A DNA stretch of 64,000 bases from Xenophilus sp. L33. GTDB taxonomy: Bacteria; Pseudomonadota; Gammaproteobacteria; Burkholderiales; Burkholderiaceae_C. Below are positions 53,622 to 61,764 of this stretch, piece after piece. A model generated the notes under the pieces. It did not search any database. It was not told the origin of the DNA and saw nothing but the letters and a program-made list of their open reading frames with translations. The first letter of the stretch is position 1. The number at the start of each line of letters is the position of its first letter. Location: contig NZ_LMUW01000119.1 in the NCBI RefSeq assembly GCF_009765735.1, positions 22,545-86,544 of the forward strand. Reading direction: 5' to 3'. The position numbers and the translations under genes are program-made.

Positions 53622-54761
53622 GTGAAGCTCTTCTGGTTCCTGCCGACCCATGGCGACAGCCGCTATCTCGGCACTTCGCATGGCGCGCGCAGCGTCGATC
53701 ACGGCTACCTCAAGCAGGTGGCGCAGGCCGCCGACCGGCTCGGCTACGAGGGCGTGCTGATCCCGACCGGCCGCTCCTGCGAGGACTCGTGGGTGGTGGC
53801 CTCGTCGCTGATGCCCTTCACCGAGCGGCTCAAGTTCCTGGTGGCGATTCGTCCGGGCATCATCTCGCCGACCGTCTCGGCACGCCAGGCTGCCACGCTG
53901 GACCGCTTTTCCAACGGCCGGCTGCTGATCAACGTGGTCACCGGCGGCGACCCGGACGAACAGCAGGGCGACGGCAGCTTCCTGACCCATGCCGAGCGCT
54001 ATGAAGTCACCGACGAATTCCTGCGCATCTGGCGCGGCGTGGCCGCCGGCGACACGGTCACCTTCAGCGGCAAGCACCTGAAGGTGGTGAACGCCAAGAC
54101 GCTCTATCCGCCATTGCAGACGCCGCATCCGCCGCTCTGGTTCGGCGGCTCCTCGGACGAGGCGATCGCGCTCGCGGGCGAGCAGGTCGACGTCTACCTC
54201 ACCTGGGGCGAGCCGCCGGCCGCGGTGGCCGAGAAGATCGCCAAGGCGCGCGCGGCGGCGGCGAAGCACGGACGCAGGCTGCGCTTCGGCATCCGGCTGC
54301 ACGTGATCGTGCGCGAGACCACCGAAGCGGCCTGGAAGGCCGCCGACGAACTGATCTCCTACGTCACCGACGACACCATCGCCGCGGCGCAGAAGGCCTT
54401 CTCGCGCTTCGATTCGGTCGGCCAGAGTCGCATGGCGGCGCTGCACGGCGGCCGGCGCGACAAGCTCGAGGTCTCGCCCAACCTGTGGGCCGGCGTCGGC
54501 CTGGTGCGCGGCGGCGCCGGCACCGCGCTGGTCGGCAATCCGCAGGAGGTCGCCGACCGCATCAAGGAATACGCGGCGCTCGGCATCGAGACTTTCATCT
54601 TCTCCGGCTACCCGCATCTGGAGGAGTCCTATCGGCTGGCGGAACTGGTGTTCCCGCTGCTGCCGCTCGAACAGGCCCGCCCGGCCGGCAACGCCAACCT
54701 CACCGGTCCCTTCGGCGAGGTGATCGCCAACGACATCGTGCCGGTCCGCTCCGCCAGCTGA
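53622..54761 (+). CDS. ssuD: FMNH2-dependent alkanesulfonate monooxygenase SsuD
   Basis: 379 residues from a GTG with GAGG 8 bases upstream. The family text is nearly full length: FWFLPTHGDSRYLGT, DRLGYEGVLIPTGRSCEDSW, AARQAATLDRF-like SARQAATLDRFSNGRLLINVVTGGDP, LWFGGSSDEA, TWGEPP and PNLWAGVGLVRGGAGTALVG, very close to E. coli SsuD. It breaks C-S bonds of alkanesulfonates to give sulfite and an aldehyde in the cytoplasm under sulfate limitation, using reduced FMN from MsuE. No ssuABC transporter is seen in the window. Confidence 0.95.
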   Translation: MKLFWFLPTHGDSRYLGTSHGARSVDHGYLKQVAQAADRLGYEGVLIPTGRSCEDSWVVASSLMPFTERLKFLVAIRPGIISPTVSARQAATLDRFSNGRLLINVVTGGDPDEQQGDGSFLTHAERYEVTDEFLRIWRGVAAGDTVTFSGKHLKVVNAKTLYPPLQTPHPPLWFGGSSDEAIALAGEQVDVYLTWGEPPAAVAEKIAKARAAAAKHGRRLRFGIRLHVIVRETTEAAWKAADELISYVTDDTIAAAQKAFSRFDSVGQSRMAALHGGRRDKLEVSPNLWAGVGLVRGGAGTALVGNPQEVADRIKEYAALGIETFIFSGYPHLEESYRLAELVFPLLPLEQARPAGNANLTGPFGEVIANDIVPVRSAS

Positions 54762-54775
54762 AACCCAAGCCACCC

Positions 54776-55363
54776 ATGCTCATGCCTTCCACGAAACTCA
54801 AGGTGGTCGCCGTCTCCGGCGGCCTGCAACGTCCTTCCAAGACCCTGACCCTGGTCGAGCAACTGCTCGAAGGCCTCAGCGACGCGCTGCCCATCGAGAC
54901 CCGGCTGATCGAGCTCGGCGAGATCGTGCCGAAGTTCGGCGCCGCGGTGCAGCGCTCGCAGCTGCCGCCGGCCATCGAGTCGCTGCTGCGCGAGATCGAG
55001 ACCGCCGACCTGCTGCTGGTGGCCAGCCCGATCTACCGCGGCTCCTACACCGGCCTCTTCAAGCACTTCTTCGACTTCGTGCACCAAGAGTCGCTGGTCG
55101 ACGTGCCGGTGCTGCTGGCCGCCACCGGCGGCAGCGACCGCCATGCGCTGGCGATCGACCACCAGCTGCGCCCGCTGTTCAGCTTCTTCCAGGCCCACAC
55201 CCTGCCGATCGGCGTCTACGCCACCGACCGCGACTTCACCGACTACCGGGTGAGCAGCGACGCGCTGCAGGCGCGCATCGCGCTGGCGGTGGAGCGGGCC
55301 CTGCCGGTGCTGCATCGGCGTGGCGGGCGGGTGGTGCGGGAGACGGCGTTGAGCGTGGGTTGA
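54776..55363 (+). CDS. msuE: NAD(P)H-dependent FMN reductase MsuE
   Basis: 195 residues of the flavodoxin-like MsuE/SsuE type: VVAVSGGLQRPSKTLTLVEQLL, ASPIYRGSYTGLFKHFFDFV and ATGGSDRHALAIDHQLRPLFSFF. It supplies FMNH2 to SsuD. It is 14 bases after ssuD, thus co-transcribed. The length and text are closer to MsuE (methanesulfonate-linked) than to SsuE. Confidence 0.93.
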   Translation: MLMPSTKLKVVAVSGGLQRPSKTLTLVEQLLEGLSDALPIETRLIELGEIVPKFGAAVQRSQLPPAIESLLREIETADLLLVASPIYRGSYTGLFKHFFDFVHQESLVDVPVLLAATGGSDRHALAIDHQLRPLFSFFQAHTLPIGVYATDRDFTDYRVSSDALQARIALAVERALPVLHRRGGRVVRETALSVG

Positions 55364-55379
55364 CGGCGGACCGGCTGAA

Positions 55380-56102
55380 CTAGCGAGCGACGTAGTTGTA
55401 GTGGCCCACGCCCTGCAGCACCAGCATCTCGCAGGCCATGCCGGCCTCGCCGGAGACGAAATGCGGCATGCCCGGCGGGACTTCGCAAGTCTCCCCAGTC
55501 GCGAGCAGATGCACCTTCGAATCGCGGGTGGCGATGCGCGCGCGGCCGTGCGTGCAGAAGAAGTAGTCGGTGATCTCGTCGTGCGAGTGCCACGGGACGC
55601 ATTGCCCGCGGCCGTGCCCCTGGACGATCAGGCGCAGCCGGAAGGGTGACGCCAGCACGTCCATCCGGCTGAGCCCGGTCGTGAGGTCGTCGTAGGGCAG
55701 CGCCGGGGCGTCTTCGGTCGGATCGTCGGCCGGCGACCGGGTGCGTTCGCCGACGTGGGCCAGCGTGGGCGGCGCGCATTCCACGACGTCGAAGGCTTCG
55801 CCGTATTCGAACACCGTGAACGAAACCGGCTCGCGGCCGACGGCGAAGACGGCCATGTCCACGCCCGGCGGCACCGTATAGAACTCGCCCGCTTCCAGCA
55901 CGCACCTGAACGGCGGCTTCTGGATCTGGACGGCGACGCCGGACTGGTGGGCGAACACGGTGGTCGTCGCGGATCGAGCCCGATGCCAGGTGGGCATTCC
56001 GGGCGCCTGCAAGCGCATGCGACGTGCTCGCAGGCCCGGACTCGAGGCGATGACGATCGCGGAGGCGAAAGGATCGAAGACAGCTTCCGATGGTGTATTC
56101 AC
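55380..56102 (-). CDS. Cupin-domain protein in the nitrile block
   Basis: 240 residues from the GTG at 56102 (CAGGATG-type site). Two cupin halves are visible: an N-terminal one (LRARRMRLQAPGMPTWHRARSATTTVFAHQSG, CVLEAGEFYTVPPGVDMAVF) and a C-terminal one with metal-type His in PWHSHDEITDYFFCTHGRARI and VPPGMPHFVSG. It may be a dioxygenase or an isomerase of a small carboxylic acid. It is 52 bases downstream of the transporter gene on the same strand and converges with msuE (16 bases). Exact activity is unknown. Confidence 0.75.
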   Translation of the reverse strand: MNTPSEAVFDPFASAIVIASSPGLRARRMRLQAPGMPTWHRARSATTTVFAHQSGVAVQIQKPPFRCVLEAGEFYTVPPGVDMAVFAVGREPVSFTVFEYGEAFDVVECAPPTLAHVGERTRSPADDPTEDAPALPYDDLTTGLSRMDVLASPFRLRLIVQGHGRGQCVPWHSHDEITDYFFCTHGRARIATRDSKVHLLATGETCEVPPGMPHFVSGEAGMACEMLVLQGVGHYNYVAR

Positions 56103-56154
56103 GATTTCATCCTGACTCTTTCGGATTGCTTGATTGCAATCGTCGGATCGTCGA

Positions 56155-57480
56155 TCACGCAACGCGCTCGGCGAGCGCCGCGGTCGTTGAGGGATTGCGC
56201 GGGCGAAGATTTCCCGCGAACTTCGGGATCACGAAACTTGCAGCCACGGCGATCGCGGCGACCACGGCCAGGTAGGCGCCAGGTATGGCGTTGTTGCCGC
56301 TGGAAGCGATGAGCCCGGTCACGATCACCGGCGTGAAGCCGCCGAAGACCGCGAAACTGATGTTGTAGGCCACGGCGATGCCGGTGCAGCGGACCCGCTT
56401 CGGAAAGATGTCGGCAAGGATCCAGGCGTGCGAGGCGATCATGAAGGATCCGATCAGGGCGAAGGTCACAAGGATCATGGTCAGGTTGCCTTGGTGGCCG
56501 ACCAGCATGTTGAATGCCGGAATGGCGCCGACGAGAGCGATCGACGAACCCAGACGGTGAATCAGGTGCGGCGGGTAGATGTCTCCCAACATCCCCATCA
56601 GGACTGTCGCGATGGGCCCGACGATCAGGCACACCATCATCGAAGAAGACACCGCGACGGCGTCGTAGCCCAGCACGCGCACGAGGTAGGCCGGCAGATA
56701 CGCGTAGAGGAGCGCCGAGTAGATGGCGACGACCGCGGCGATGCCGATCCCGGTGATGACACGACCCGGATAGGCGCGCAAGAGTTCGACGAAAGGCAGA
56801 CTTTCCTCGCTCGCGACGTGGTGTTCGATGGTCTGGGTCTCCAGCAGCTTGCGGCGCAGGAAATACGAGCAGACACCCAGCAACCCGCCGACGACGAATG
56901 CCAGGCGCCAGGCGAGCGCAAGGTATTCGGCCGGCAGCAGGCTCGTCAGTGCGGCACTGGTGCCGGTGGCCGCCAGAACGCCGATGGCCATGGCGCCCAT
57001 GATGAGGCCGCACCCGGTGACGCCCCGGCGCGGCACCGACTCGACGACGTAGGTGATCGCGCTGGGAACCTCGCCGCCGATCGACAAGCCCTGCAGCAGC
57101 CGCAGCAGGGTGAAGAGCACCGTGGCGCCGAGTCCCCAATGCGCGGTGTTCGGCACCACTGCCATGGCGATCATCGTGAAGGACATCAACAACATCGAAG
57201 CGAGGAACGCGGGCTTGCGTCCGAAGCGATCGCCGATGTGGCTGAAGAAGACACCGCCGATCGGTCGCATGATGTACCCGCCGGCGAACACCAGGAAGGT
57301 GTTGAAGAGCGAGGTCACCGCGGAGTCGGAAGGAAAGAACTCCTTGGAGATGGTGGCGGCGAAGACGGCATAGATGACGAAGTCGAAGTATTCCAGGGCG
57401 GAGCCCAGGCTGGACAGCGTGACGGTCTTCCAGGGACTGGCCTCGGACGTCTCGGGCACGGTTTGGCTTTGCGGGTTCAT
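56155..57480 (-). CDS. MFS transporter, metabolite:H+ symporter (MHS) type
   Basis: 441 residues, 12 helices. The MHS signatures are clear: GSALEYFDFVIYAVFAATISKEFF, RPIGGVFFSHIGDRFGRKPAFLASMLLMSFTM and LLRLLQGLSIGGEVPSAITYVVESVPRRGVTGCG. Members import organic acids, betaine or shikimate with protons. In this block it probably takes up an organic acid or nitrile-derived compound. The cupin gene follows on the same strand. The AraC gene is divergent, with a 314-base gap. Confidence 0.9.
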   Translation of the reverse strand: MNPQSQTVPETSEASPWKTVTLSSLGSALEYFDFVIYAVFAATISKEFFPSDSAVTSLFNTFLVFAGGYIMRPIGGVFFSHIGDRFGRKPAFLASMLLMSFTMIAMAVVPNTAHWGLGATVLFTLLRLLQGLSIGGEVPSAITYVVESVPRRGVTGCGLIMGAMAIGVLAATGTSAALTSLLPAEYLALAWRLAFVVGGLLGVCSYFLRRKLLETQTIEHHVASEESLPFVELLRAYPGRVITGIGIAAVVAIYSALLYAYLPAYLVRVLGYDAVAVSSSMMVCLIVGPIATVLMGMLGDIYPPHLIHRLGSSIALVGAIPAFNMLVGHQGNLTMILVTFALIGSFMIASHAWILADIFPKRVRCTGIAVAYNISFAVFGGFTPVIVTGLIASSGNNAIPGAYLAVVAAIAVAASFVIPKFAGNLRPRNPSTTAALAERVA

Positions 57481-57794
57481 GAGGCAGCTCCGGGAAATGG
57501 ATCGGGGATTTGCCGCGACTTTAGGTTTGGGGCGTCCGGGAGGCTGTCCTGAGGCAATCAATCTGCTTGTCCCGGAGACGCAATCGTGCCGGCTTGCCCT
57601 GGGGTCGAACCTCTTGCGATAGCGGGCGCTTTTAACTAACTTCGACGCTCCGTGGTGCGCGCCCTGTGCACCAACCATGGTCGCCGCGTGCAAGAAGGGC
57701 CCGGCTCGGGCCGCTTCAACCGCCGACACGGACTCTGGCCCGAACCATGCATGGGCCAGCAGCGTAGCGATATCAGCCGATTTCTGGAGCTTCC
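57481..57794. other. Divergent promoter gap between the MHS transporter and AraC genes
   Basis: 314 bases, less GC-rich than the genes around it at 57600-57640. It must carry the promoters of both genes. A GGAG site at about 57785 precedes the AraC ATG. No convincing -35/-10 pair or palindrome stood out by eye. Confidence 0.4.
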
Positions 57795-58745
57795 ATGTTC
57801 ACACGTTTCGATGCGGCGACCGTTCGAGAGAGCGAAAGGTTCTCGTACTGGCACGAGGAGATGTGTCGCAACTTCTGCCGCGCCGAGTCGAAGCCCGTCA
57901 CGCCCAGGCCATTCAATGCCAGTCTCAGCTGTGCCGACCTGGGCAGCGTCCAGATCAGCAGCATCGACTGCGAGGCGTTGCGCTACCAGCGCGCGGCGGG
58001 CGATGTGCGTTCCTCGCCCGCTGAAGACTTTCTCCTGAGCGTGCTCGTCGGCGGCTCCGGCCGGATCGAGCAGCAGGGTCGCCTGACCCAGCAGAACGTC
58101 AATGACGTGGTCATCTACGACACGGCCCAGCCTTTCGTCTACGAGTTCCCGGACCGCTACCAGATGGTCCTGCTCAAGATTCCGCGCCGGGCCATGCTCG
58201 CGCGGGTGCCCGAGGCCGAGAGGCTGACCGCGCTCAAAATCGACGGCCAGACGCCGCTCGGCAGCCTGGCCGCCACCATGATCCGCAACGCGGCCACGCT
58301 CGACCTGCAAGACGGTGCTGCGGCTGCCAAGGTCGGAACTTCGATCATCGATGTCATCGCCGCGGTCATGGACGTGCAATTCGCCGGCTCGTCCCGGCCC
58401 AGCGACCGGCACGCCTCGCTCCTGCACCGCGCCCAGGCGTACATGCGCTCCCATCTGGACGATCCCGAACTCGGCGTCGACGGCATCGCCGCCGCGCTCC
58501 ACATGTCCAGCAGCACCCTGGGTCGCCTCTTCGCGGGCTCCGGGACCACGGTCATGCGTTGGCTCTGGGAGGAGCGGCTCGCCGCAGGCCATCGGGCGCT
58601 GCTCGAGGGCCGCGCCAGACAAGTCACCGAGGTCGCGCTTACATGCGGCTTCAGCAGCTTTTCGCACTTCAGTCGCAGCTTCAAGGCGCGTTACGGCCAT
58701 TCGCCCAACACGCTCATCCGCGCCAGGACTCCCAGCACGCATTGA
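57795..58745 (+). CDS. AraC-family regulator of the nitrile hydratase block
   Basis: 316 residues. The N-terminal AraC_binding_2-type sensor (SYWHEEMCRNFCRAE, DFLLSVLVGGSGRIEQQGR) is typical of regulators in amide and nitrile catabolism. The C-terminal helix-turn-helix pair spans 215-312: VDGIAAALHMSSSTLGRLFAGSG and QVTEVALTCGFSSFSHFSRSFKARYGHSPNTL. It stands directly upstream of the amidase and nitrile hydratase genes on the same strand, so it is the likely activator. The inducer is probably a nitrile or amide. Confidence 0.92.
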   Translation: MFTRFDAATVRESERFSYWHEEMCRNFCRAESKPVTPRPFNASLSCADLGSVQISSIDCEALRYQRAAGDVRSSPAEDFLLSVLVGGSGRIEQQGRLTQQNVNDVVIYDTAQPFVYEFPDRYQMVLLKIPRRAMLARVPEAERLTALKIDGQTPLGSLAATMIRNAATLDLQDGAAAAKVGTSIIDVIAAVMDVQFAGSSRPSDRHASLLHRAQAYMRSHLDDPELGVDGIAAALHMSSSTLGRLFAGSGTTVMRWLWEERLAAGHRALLEGRARQVTEVALTCGFSSFSHFSRSFKARYGHSPNTLIRARTPSTH

Positions 58746-58857
58746 AGGCCGGGGGTACCCTCGATCGACCGCTTTCTCGGTTGGCTCGACCGCTCAAGCG
58801 CGGCTGCGTGCACCGTGCCGGCGATCCGGCCGATCTGCGTGTTGGAGTCAAGTGCGC

Positions 58858-58878
58858 TTGACGCTGGGAGAACAGCGT
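58858..58878 (+). promoter_or_regulatory. Candidate -35 and operator before the amidase gene
   Basis: A -35-like TTGACG (58858-58863) overlaps the inverted repeat ACGCTG-GGAGAA-CAGCGT (58861-58878), within the 202-base gap between the AraC gene and the amidase. A regulator binding here would contact RNA polymerase. The -10 box is not clear. Confidence 0.4.
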
Positions 58879-58947
58879 TCGCCATATCGCCTGCCTACAG
58901 TGAATGGAGTCGAGGTTTCGACGCGTTCCAGAAAAGCGAATCCAACC

Positions 58948-60363
58948 ATGTCTGTTCCCGCCATCGTTCCCGAGGTCGACTGCTGGCACTACCTCGAACT
59001 TCGGGAGGTCGCCAACCTGCTGAAGTTGCGCGAGGTCTCGCCGGTCGAACTTGCGGGCGCCATGCTGCGCCGCGTCGAGGAACTCGATCCCGGCCTCGGC
59101 GCCTTCACGCAGGTGCTTGCCGACAGCGCGATGGCCAGCGCACGCCGCGCCGAAAGCGAGATCCGCCGAGGGCTGTATCGCGGTCCTCTGCACGGCGTGC
59201 CCGTTGCGGTGAAGGACATCTTCTCGACCGAGGGCTTCGCCACCGCGGCCGGCATGGCCATGCATCGCTCCCGCGTCGGCGCCGAGAACGCCACGGCGAT
59301 CGACCGGCTGGGCGATGCGGGCGCCGTCCTGATCGGCAAGCTCACGCTCACCGAGGGTGTCTACGCCGAGCACACCGCACCCTACGCGGCGCCCCGCAAT
59401 CCGTGGAGCCGCAACCATTGGTCGGGTGCTTCGTCCAGCGGCAGCGCCGTATCGGTCGCGGCGGGGCTGTGCTTCGGCGCACTGGCGTCGGAAACCGGTG
59501 GATCGATCAAGCTGCCGTCGGCCGCCAACGGCGTGACTGGCATCAAGCCGACCTGGGGCCGCGTGAGCCGGCACGGCGTGTTCGAGCTCGCTGCATCGCT
59601 GGATCACGTCGGTGCCATGGCCCGCAGCGCGGCCGACACGGCCGTCGTGCTCGGCGCGATCGCCGGTCCCGACCCGAAGGACCCCACCGCCTCGCGCGTG
59701 GCCGTACCGGACTACCTGGCGGCATTGGACGAAGGCGTGCGAGGGCTTCGCATCGGTCTGGATCCCGCGTGGACGCACGCCGGCGTAGATTCGTCGACTT
59801 CGGGCGCGCTGGACGGTGCGATCGGCGTGCTGGTCGACATGGGTGCCACCACGCACGACGTTCGACTTCCCGATGGCAACGCCATGATCTGGGACTGGTT
59901 CGGCGTCTGCGCGGTCGAGACCGCGTTGGCTCACGAGGCTACCTATCCCTCATGCGAGGCGGAGTACGGCCCCGCACTCAAGGACCTGCTCAAGACCGGA
60001 CATGCCCTGAGCGCCATGGAGCATCAGCGCCTGCTGCAGCGGCGCGACGCATTCTCGCGTGCGTTCGATGCGGTCTTCGACCATGTCGATCTCATCGCTC
60101 TGCCGGTGCTCTCTTTTCCCGCGCCCACCATCCAGCGCATGGCCGACGTGGACGACAGCCTCATTGCGGGGCTGCACCGCTTCACCTGCCCCTTCAACAT
60201 GTCGGGCCACCCCGGCATCGTGCTGCCTTGCGGCTTCACCCGTGAGCGCACCCCCATCGTGTTCCAGTTGGTTGGCCGGCGCTTTGCCGAAGCGAGCCTC
60301 TTCGCTGCGGGCCATGCCTTCCAGCAGGCGACCCACTGGCACCGTGTGCATCCCTTGGACTGA
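58948..60363 (+). CDS. Amidase (amidase signature family) linked to nitrile hydratase
   Basis: 471 residues of the amidase signature family. The Ser-cisSer-Lys triad is visible: Lys in VAVKDIFSTEGF, the Ser-rich GASSSGSAVSVAAGLCFGAL, and the nucleophile Ser in SETGGSIKLPSAANGVTG. It hydrolyses an amide to a carboxylic acid and ammonia. The nitrile hydratase alpha gene starts 32 bases after it, as in Rhodococcus amidase-nitrile hydratase operons, so it handles the amide made by that enzyme. The substrate range is not predictable. Confidence 0.93.
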   Translation: MSVPAIVPEVDCWHYLELREVANLLKLREVSPVELAGAMLRRVEELDPGLGAFTQVLADSAMASARRAESEIRRGLYRGPLHGVPVAVKDIFSTEGFATAAGMAMHRSRVGAENATAIDRLGDAGAVLIGKLTLTEGVYAEHTAPYAAPRNPWSRNHWSGASSSGSAVSVAAGLCFGALASETGGSIKLPSAANGVTGIKPTWGRVSRHGVFELAASLDHVGAMARSAADTAVVLGAIAGPDPKDPTASRVAVPDYLAALDEGVRGLRIGLDPAWTHAGVDSSTSGALDGAIGVLVDMGATTHDVRLPDGNAMIWDWFGVCAVETALAHEATYPSCEAEYGPALKDLLKTGHALSAMEHQRLLQRRDAFSRAFDAVFDHVDLIALPVLSFPAPTIQRMADVDDSLIAGLHRFTCPFNMSGHPGIVLPCGFTRERTPIVFQLVGRRFAEASLFAAGHAFQQATHWHRVHPLD

Positions 60364-60395
60364 GTCTTTCGAATCGTCATTCAAACCACATTGCC

Positions 60396-61001
60396 ATGAA
60401 CAGAGAAACAACCACCCCCTACGCGCCGGCCGACAGACAGGCGCATGCACTCAAGGACGCCCTCACCGCCGCCGGCGTGATGCCCGAGGGCTACGTCGAA
60501 CAGTGGGAAGAGACGTTCGACCACTGGGTGCCGGAGAACGGCGCCCGCATCGTCGCGCGGGCCTGGACCGATCCCGCCTACCGCGCACTGCTGCTCGCGG
60601 ACGGCACCACCGCCTGTCGGGAGCTGGGCTACGGCGGTCCCGAGGGCGGCTTCATCGTCGCGCTGGAGAACACGCCCGAGCTGCAGAACGTGATCGTCTG
60701 CACGCTGTGCTCGTGCACCGCGTGGCCGATCCTCGGCCTGCCGCCCGACTGGTACAAGAGCTTCGAATACCGTTCGCGCGTCGTGCGCGAGGCCCGGCAG
60801 GTCCTGCGCGAGCTCGGCCTCGAACTGCCCGAGTCGGTCCGGATCCAGGTGTGGGACACGACGGCCGAGACGCGCTACATGGTGCTGCCCGAGCGGCCCG
60901 CGGACACCGAAGGTTGGAGCGAAGCCCGGTTGGCTTCCATCGTGACCAAGGACTGCCTCATCGGTGTCGCGCTGCCGCAAGTGGCCGACGCCCGCGGCTG
61001 A
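60396..61001 (+). CDS. nthA: Nitrile hydratase alpha subunit
   Basis: 201 residues. The metal-binding loop VCTLCSCT has Cys102, Cys105, Ser106 and Cys107, in which the latter two Cys are oxidised in active enzymes. The rest (TAWPILGLPPDWYKSFEYRSRVVREARQVL, WDTTAETRYMVLPERP, VTKDCLIGVALPQV) is very close to the iron-type enzyme of Rhodococcus. But residue 103 is Thr (the cobalt-type signature) while residue 108 is Thr (iron-type; cobalt enzymes have Tyr). It converts nitriles to amides in the cytoplasm as alpha2-beta2. Confidence 0.96.
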   Translation: MNRETTTPYAPADRQAHALKDALTAAGVMPEGYVEQWEETFDHWVPENGARIVARAWTDPAYRALLLADGTTACRELGYGGPEGGFIVALENTPELQNVIVCTLCSCTAWPILGLPPDWYKSFEYRSRVVREARQVLRELGLELPESVRIQVWDTTAETRYMVLPERPADTEGWSEARLASIVTKDCLIGVALPQVADARG

Positions 61002-61036
61002 GATCGATCGAACGCCACAACACACGAGGAAGCGAC

Positions 61037-61654
61037 ATGGAAGGCATTCAGGACATGGGTGGACTGCAGGGTTTCGGCCCGATGCCACCGCACGAGGACG
61101 AGCGGCCGTTTCACACAAGGTGGGAGCCGATCAGCTACGCGGTCGCGCTGCTGGCGGCCGAGAAGGGCTTGTGGACCTTCGATGCCGGGCGGCACGCCAT
61201 CGAACGCATGCCGGCTCGGCAGTACATGAACATGAGCTACTTCGAGCGCGTGCTGGCCGGCATGGTCTCGCTCGCGATCGAGACCGGCGCGGTCCGGCGC
61301 GACGACATCGAGGCACGCGCCGGAGGCCCGGTGCCGCTGTCCCTGCCGATGGGGCCCGGCGAGGACGCCCGGCGCGACCATCCCGGTCTCGAGGTGGGCG
61401 ATCGCGTGCGCGTGAGGGATATGCAGACGGCGGGTCACACGCGTGCGCCTCGGTACATCCAGGGCAAGCAAGGCACGGTGGTGCGGATCGCACCCAAGGC
61501 CCGCTTTCCCGGCGAAGCCGGCCACCTGTCCAAGAATTCGCACCACGAACCGACCTATCACGTTCGGTTCGAGGCCGCTGATCTCTGGCGCAACGGGGAG
61601 GCAGGGGCGTCGGTCGTGGTCGATGTGTACCAGAGCTATTTGGACAAGCTCTGA
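61037..61654 (+). CDS. nthB: Nitrile hydratase beta subunit
   Basis: 205 residues from the ATG at 61037 (GAGGAAG site). The start MEGIQDMGGLQGFGPMP and the C-terminal SH3-like domain (LEVGDRVRVRDMQTAGHTRAPRYIQGKQGTVVRI, VDVYQSYLDKL) identify the beta subunit. It wraps the alpha subunit and provides Arg residues at the active site. It is 35 bases after nthA. No activator gene (P47K or P14K type) follows; the next gene is a SfnB-type flavoprotein preceded by its own promoter-like element. Confidence 0.95.
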   Translation: MEGIQDMGGLQGFGPMPPHEDERPFHTRWEPISYAVALLAAEKGLWTFDAGRHAIERMPARQYMNMSYFERVLAGMVSLAIETGAVRRDDIEARAGGPVPLSLPMGPGEDARRDHPGLEVGDRVRVRDMQTAGHTRAPRYIQGKQGTVVRIAPKARFPGEAGHLSKNSHHEPTYHVRFEAADLWRNGEAGASVVVDVYQSYLDKL

Positions 61655-61674
61655 CTCGCTTCCCTGAGCCCACG

Positions 61675-61700
61675 GCATATCGATAACTGAAAAGCTTCTA
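61675..61700 (+). promoter_or_regulatory. 26-bp sulfur-gene element upstream of the first SfnB-type gene
   Basis: 25 of 26 bases match the element at 53521-53546 (GCATATCGATAACTGAAAAG then CTTCTA). It ends 64 bases before the GTG at 61765. The same spacing class before two sulfur-acquisition genes indicates a shared regulator, likely of the CysB/SsuR family. Confidence 0.6.
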
Positions 61701-61764
61701 CTGCAGCCATTCACGGAAGGGCAAAGTCGAGACCTTCGCGACTCTTCGCTTCTCAAGGCCTCCC

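Noticed and set aside
53521..61700. The 26-bp repeats as ends of a mobile element
   Set aside because: They are direct repeats at promoter distance from two related sulfur genes, with no transposase or integrase between them; regulatory function explains them better.
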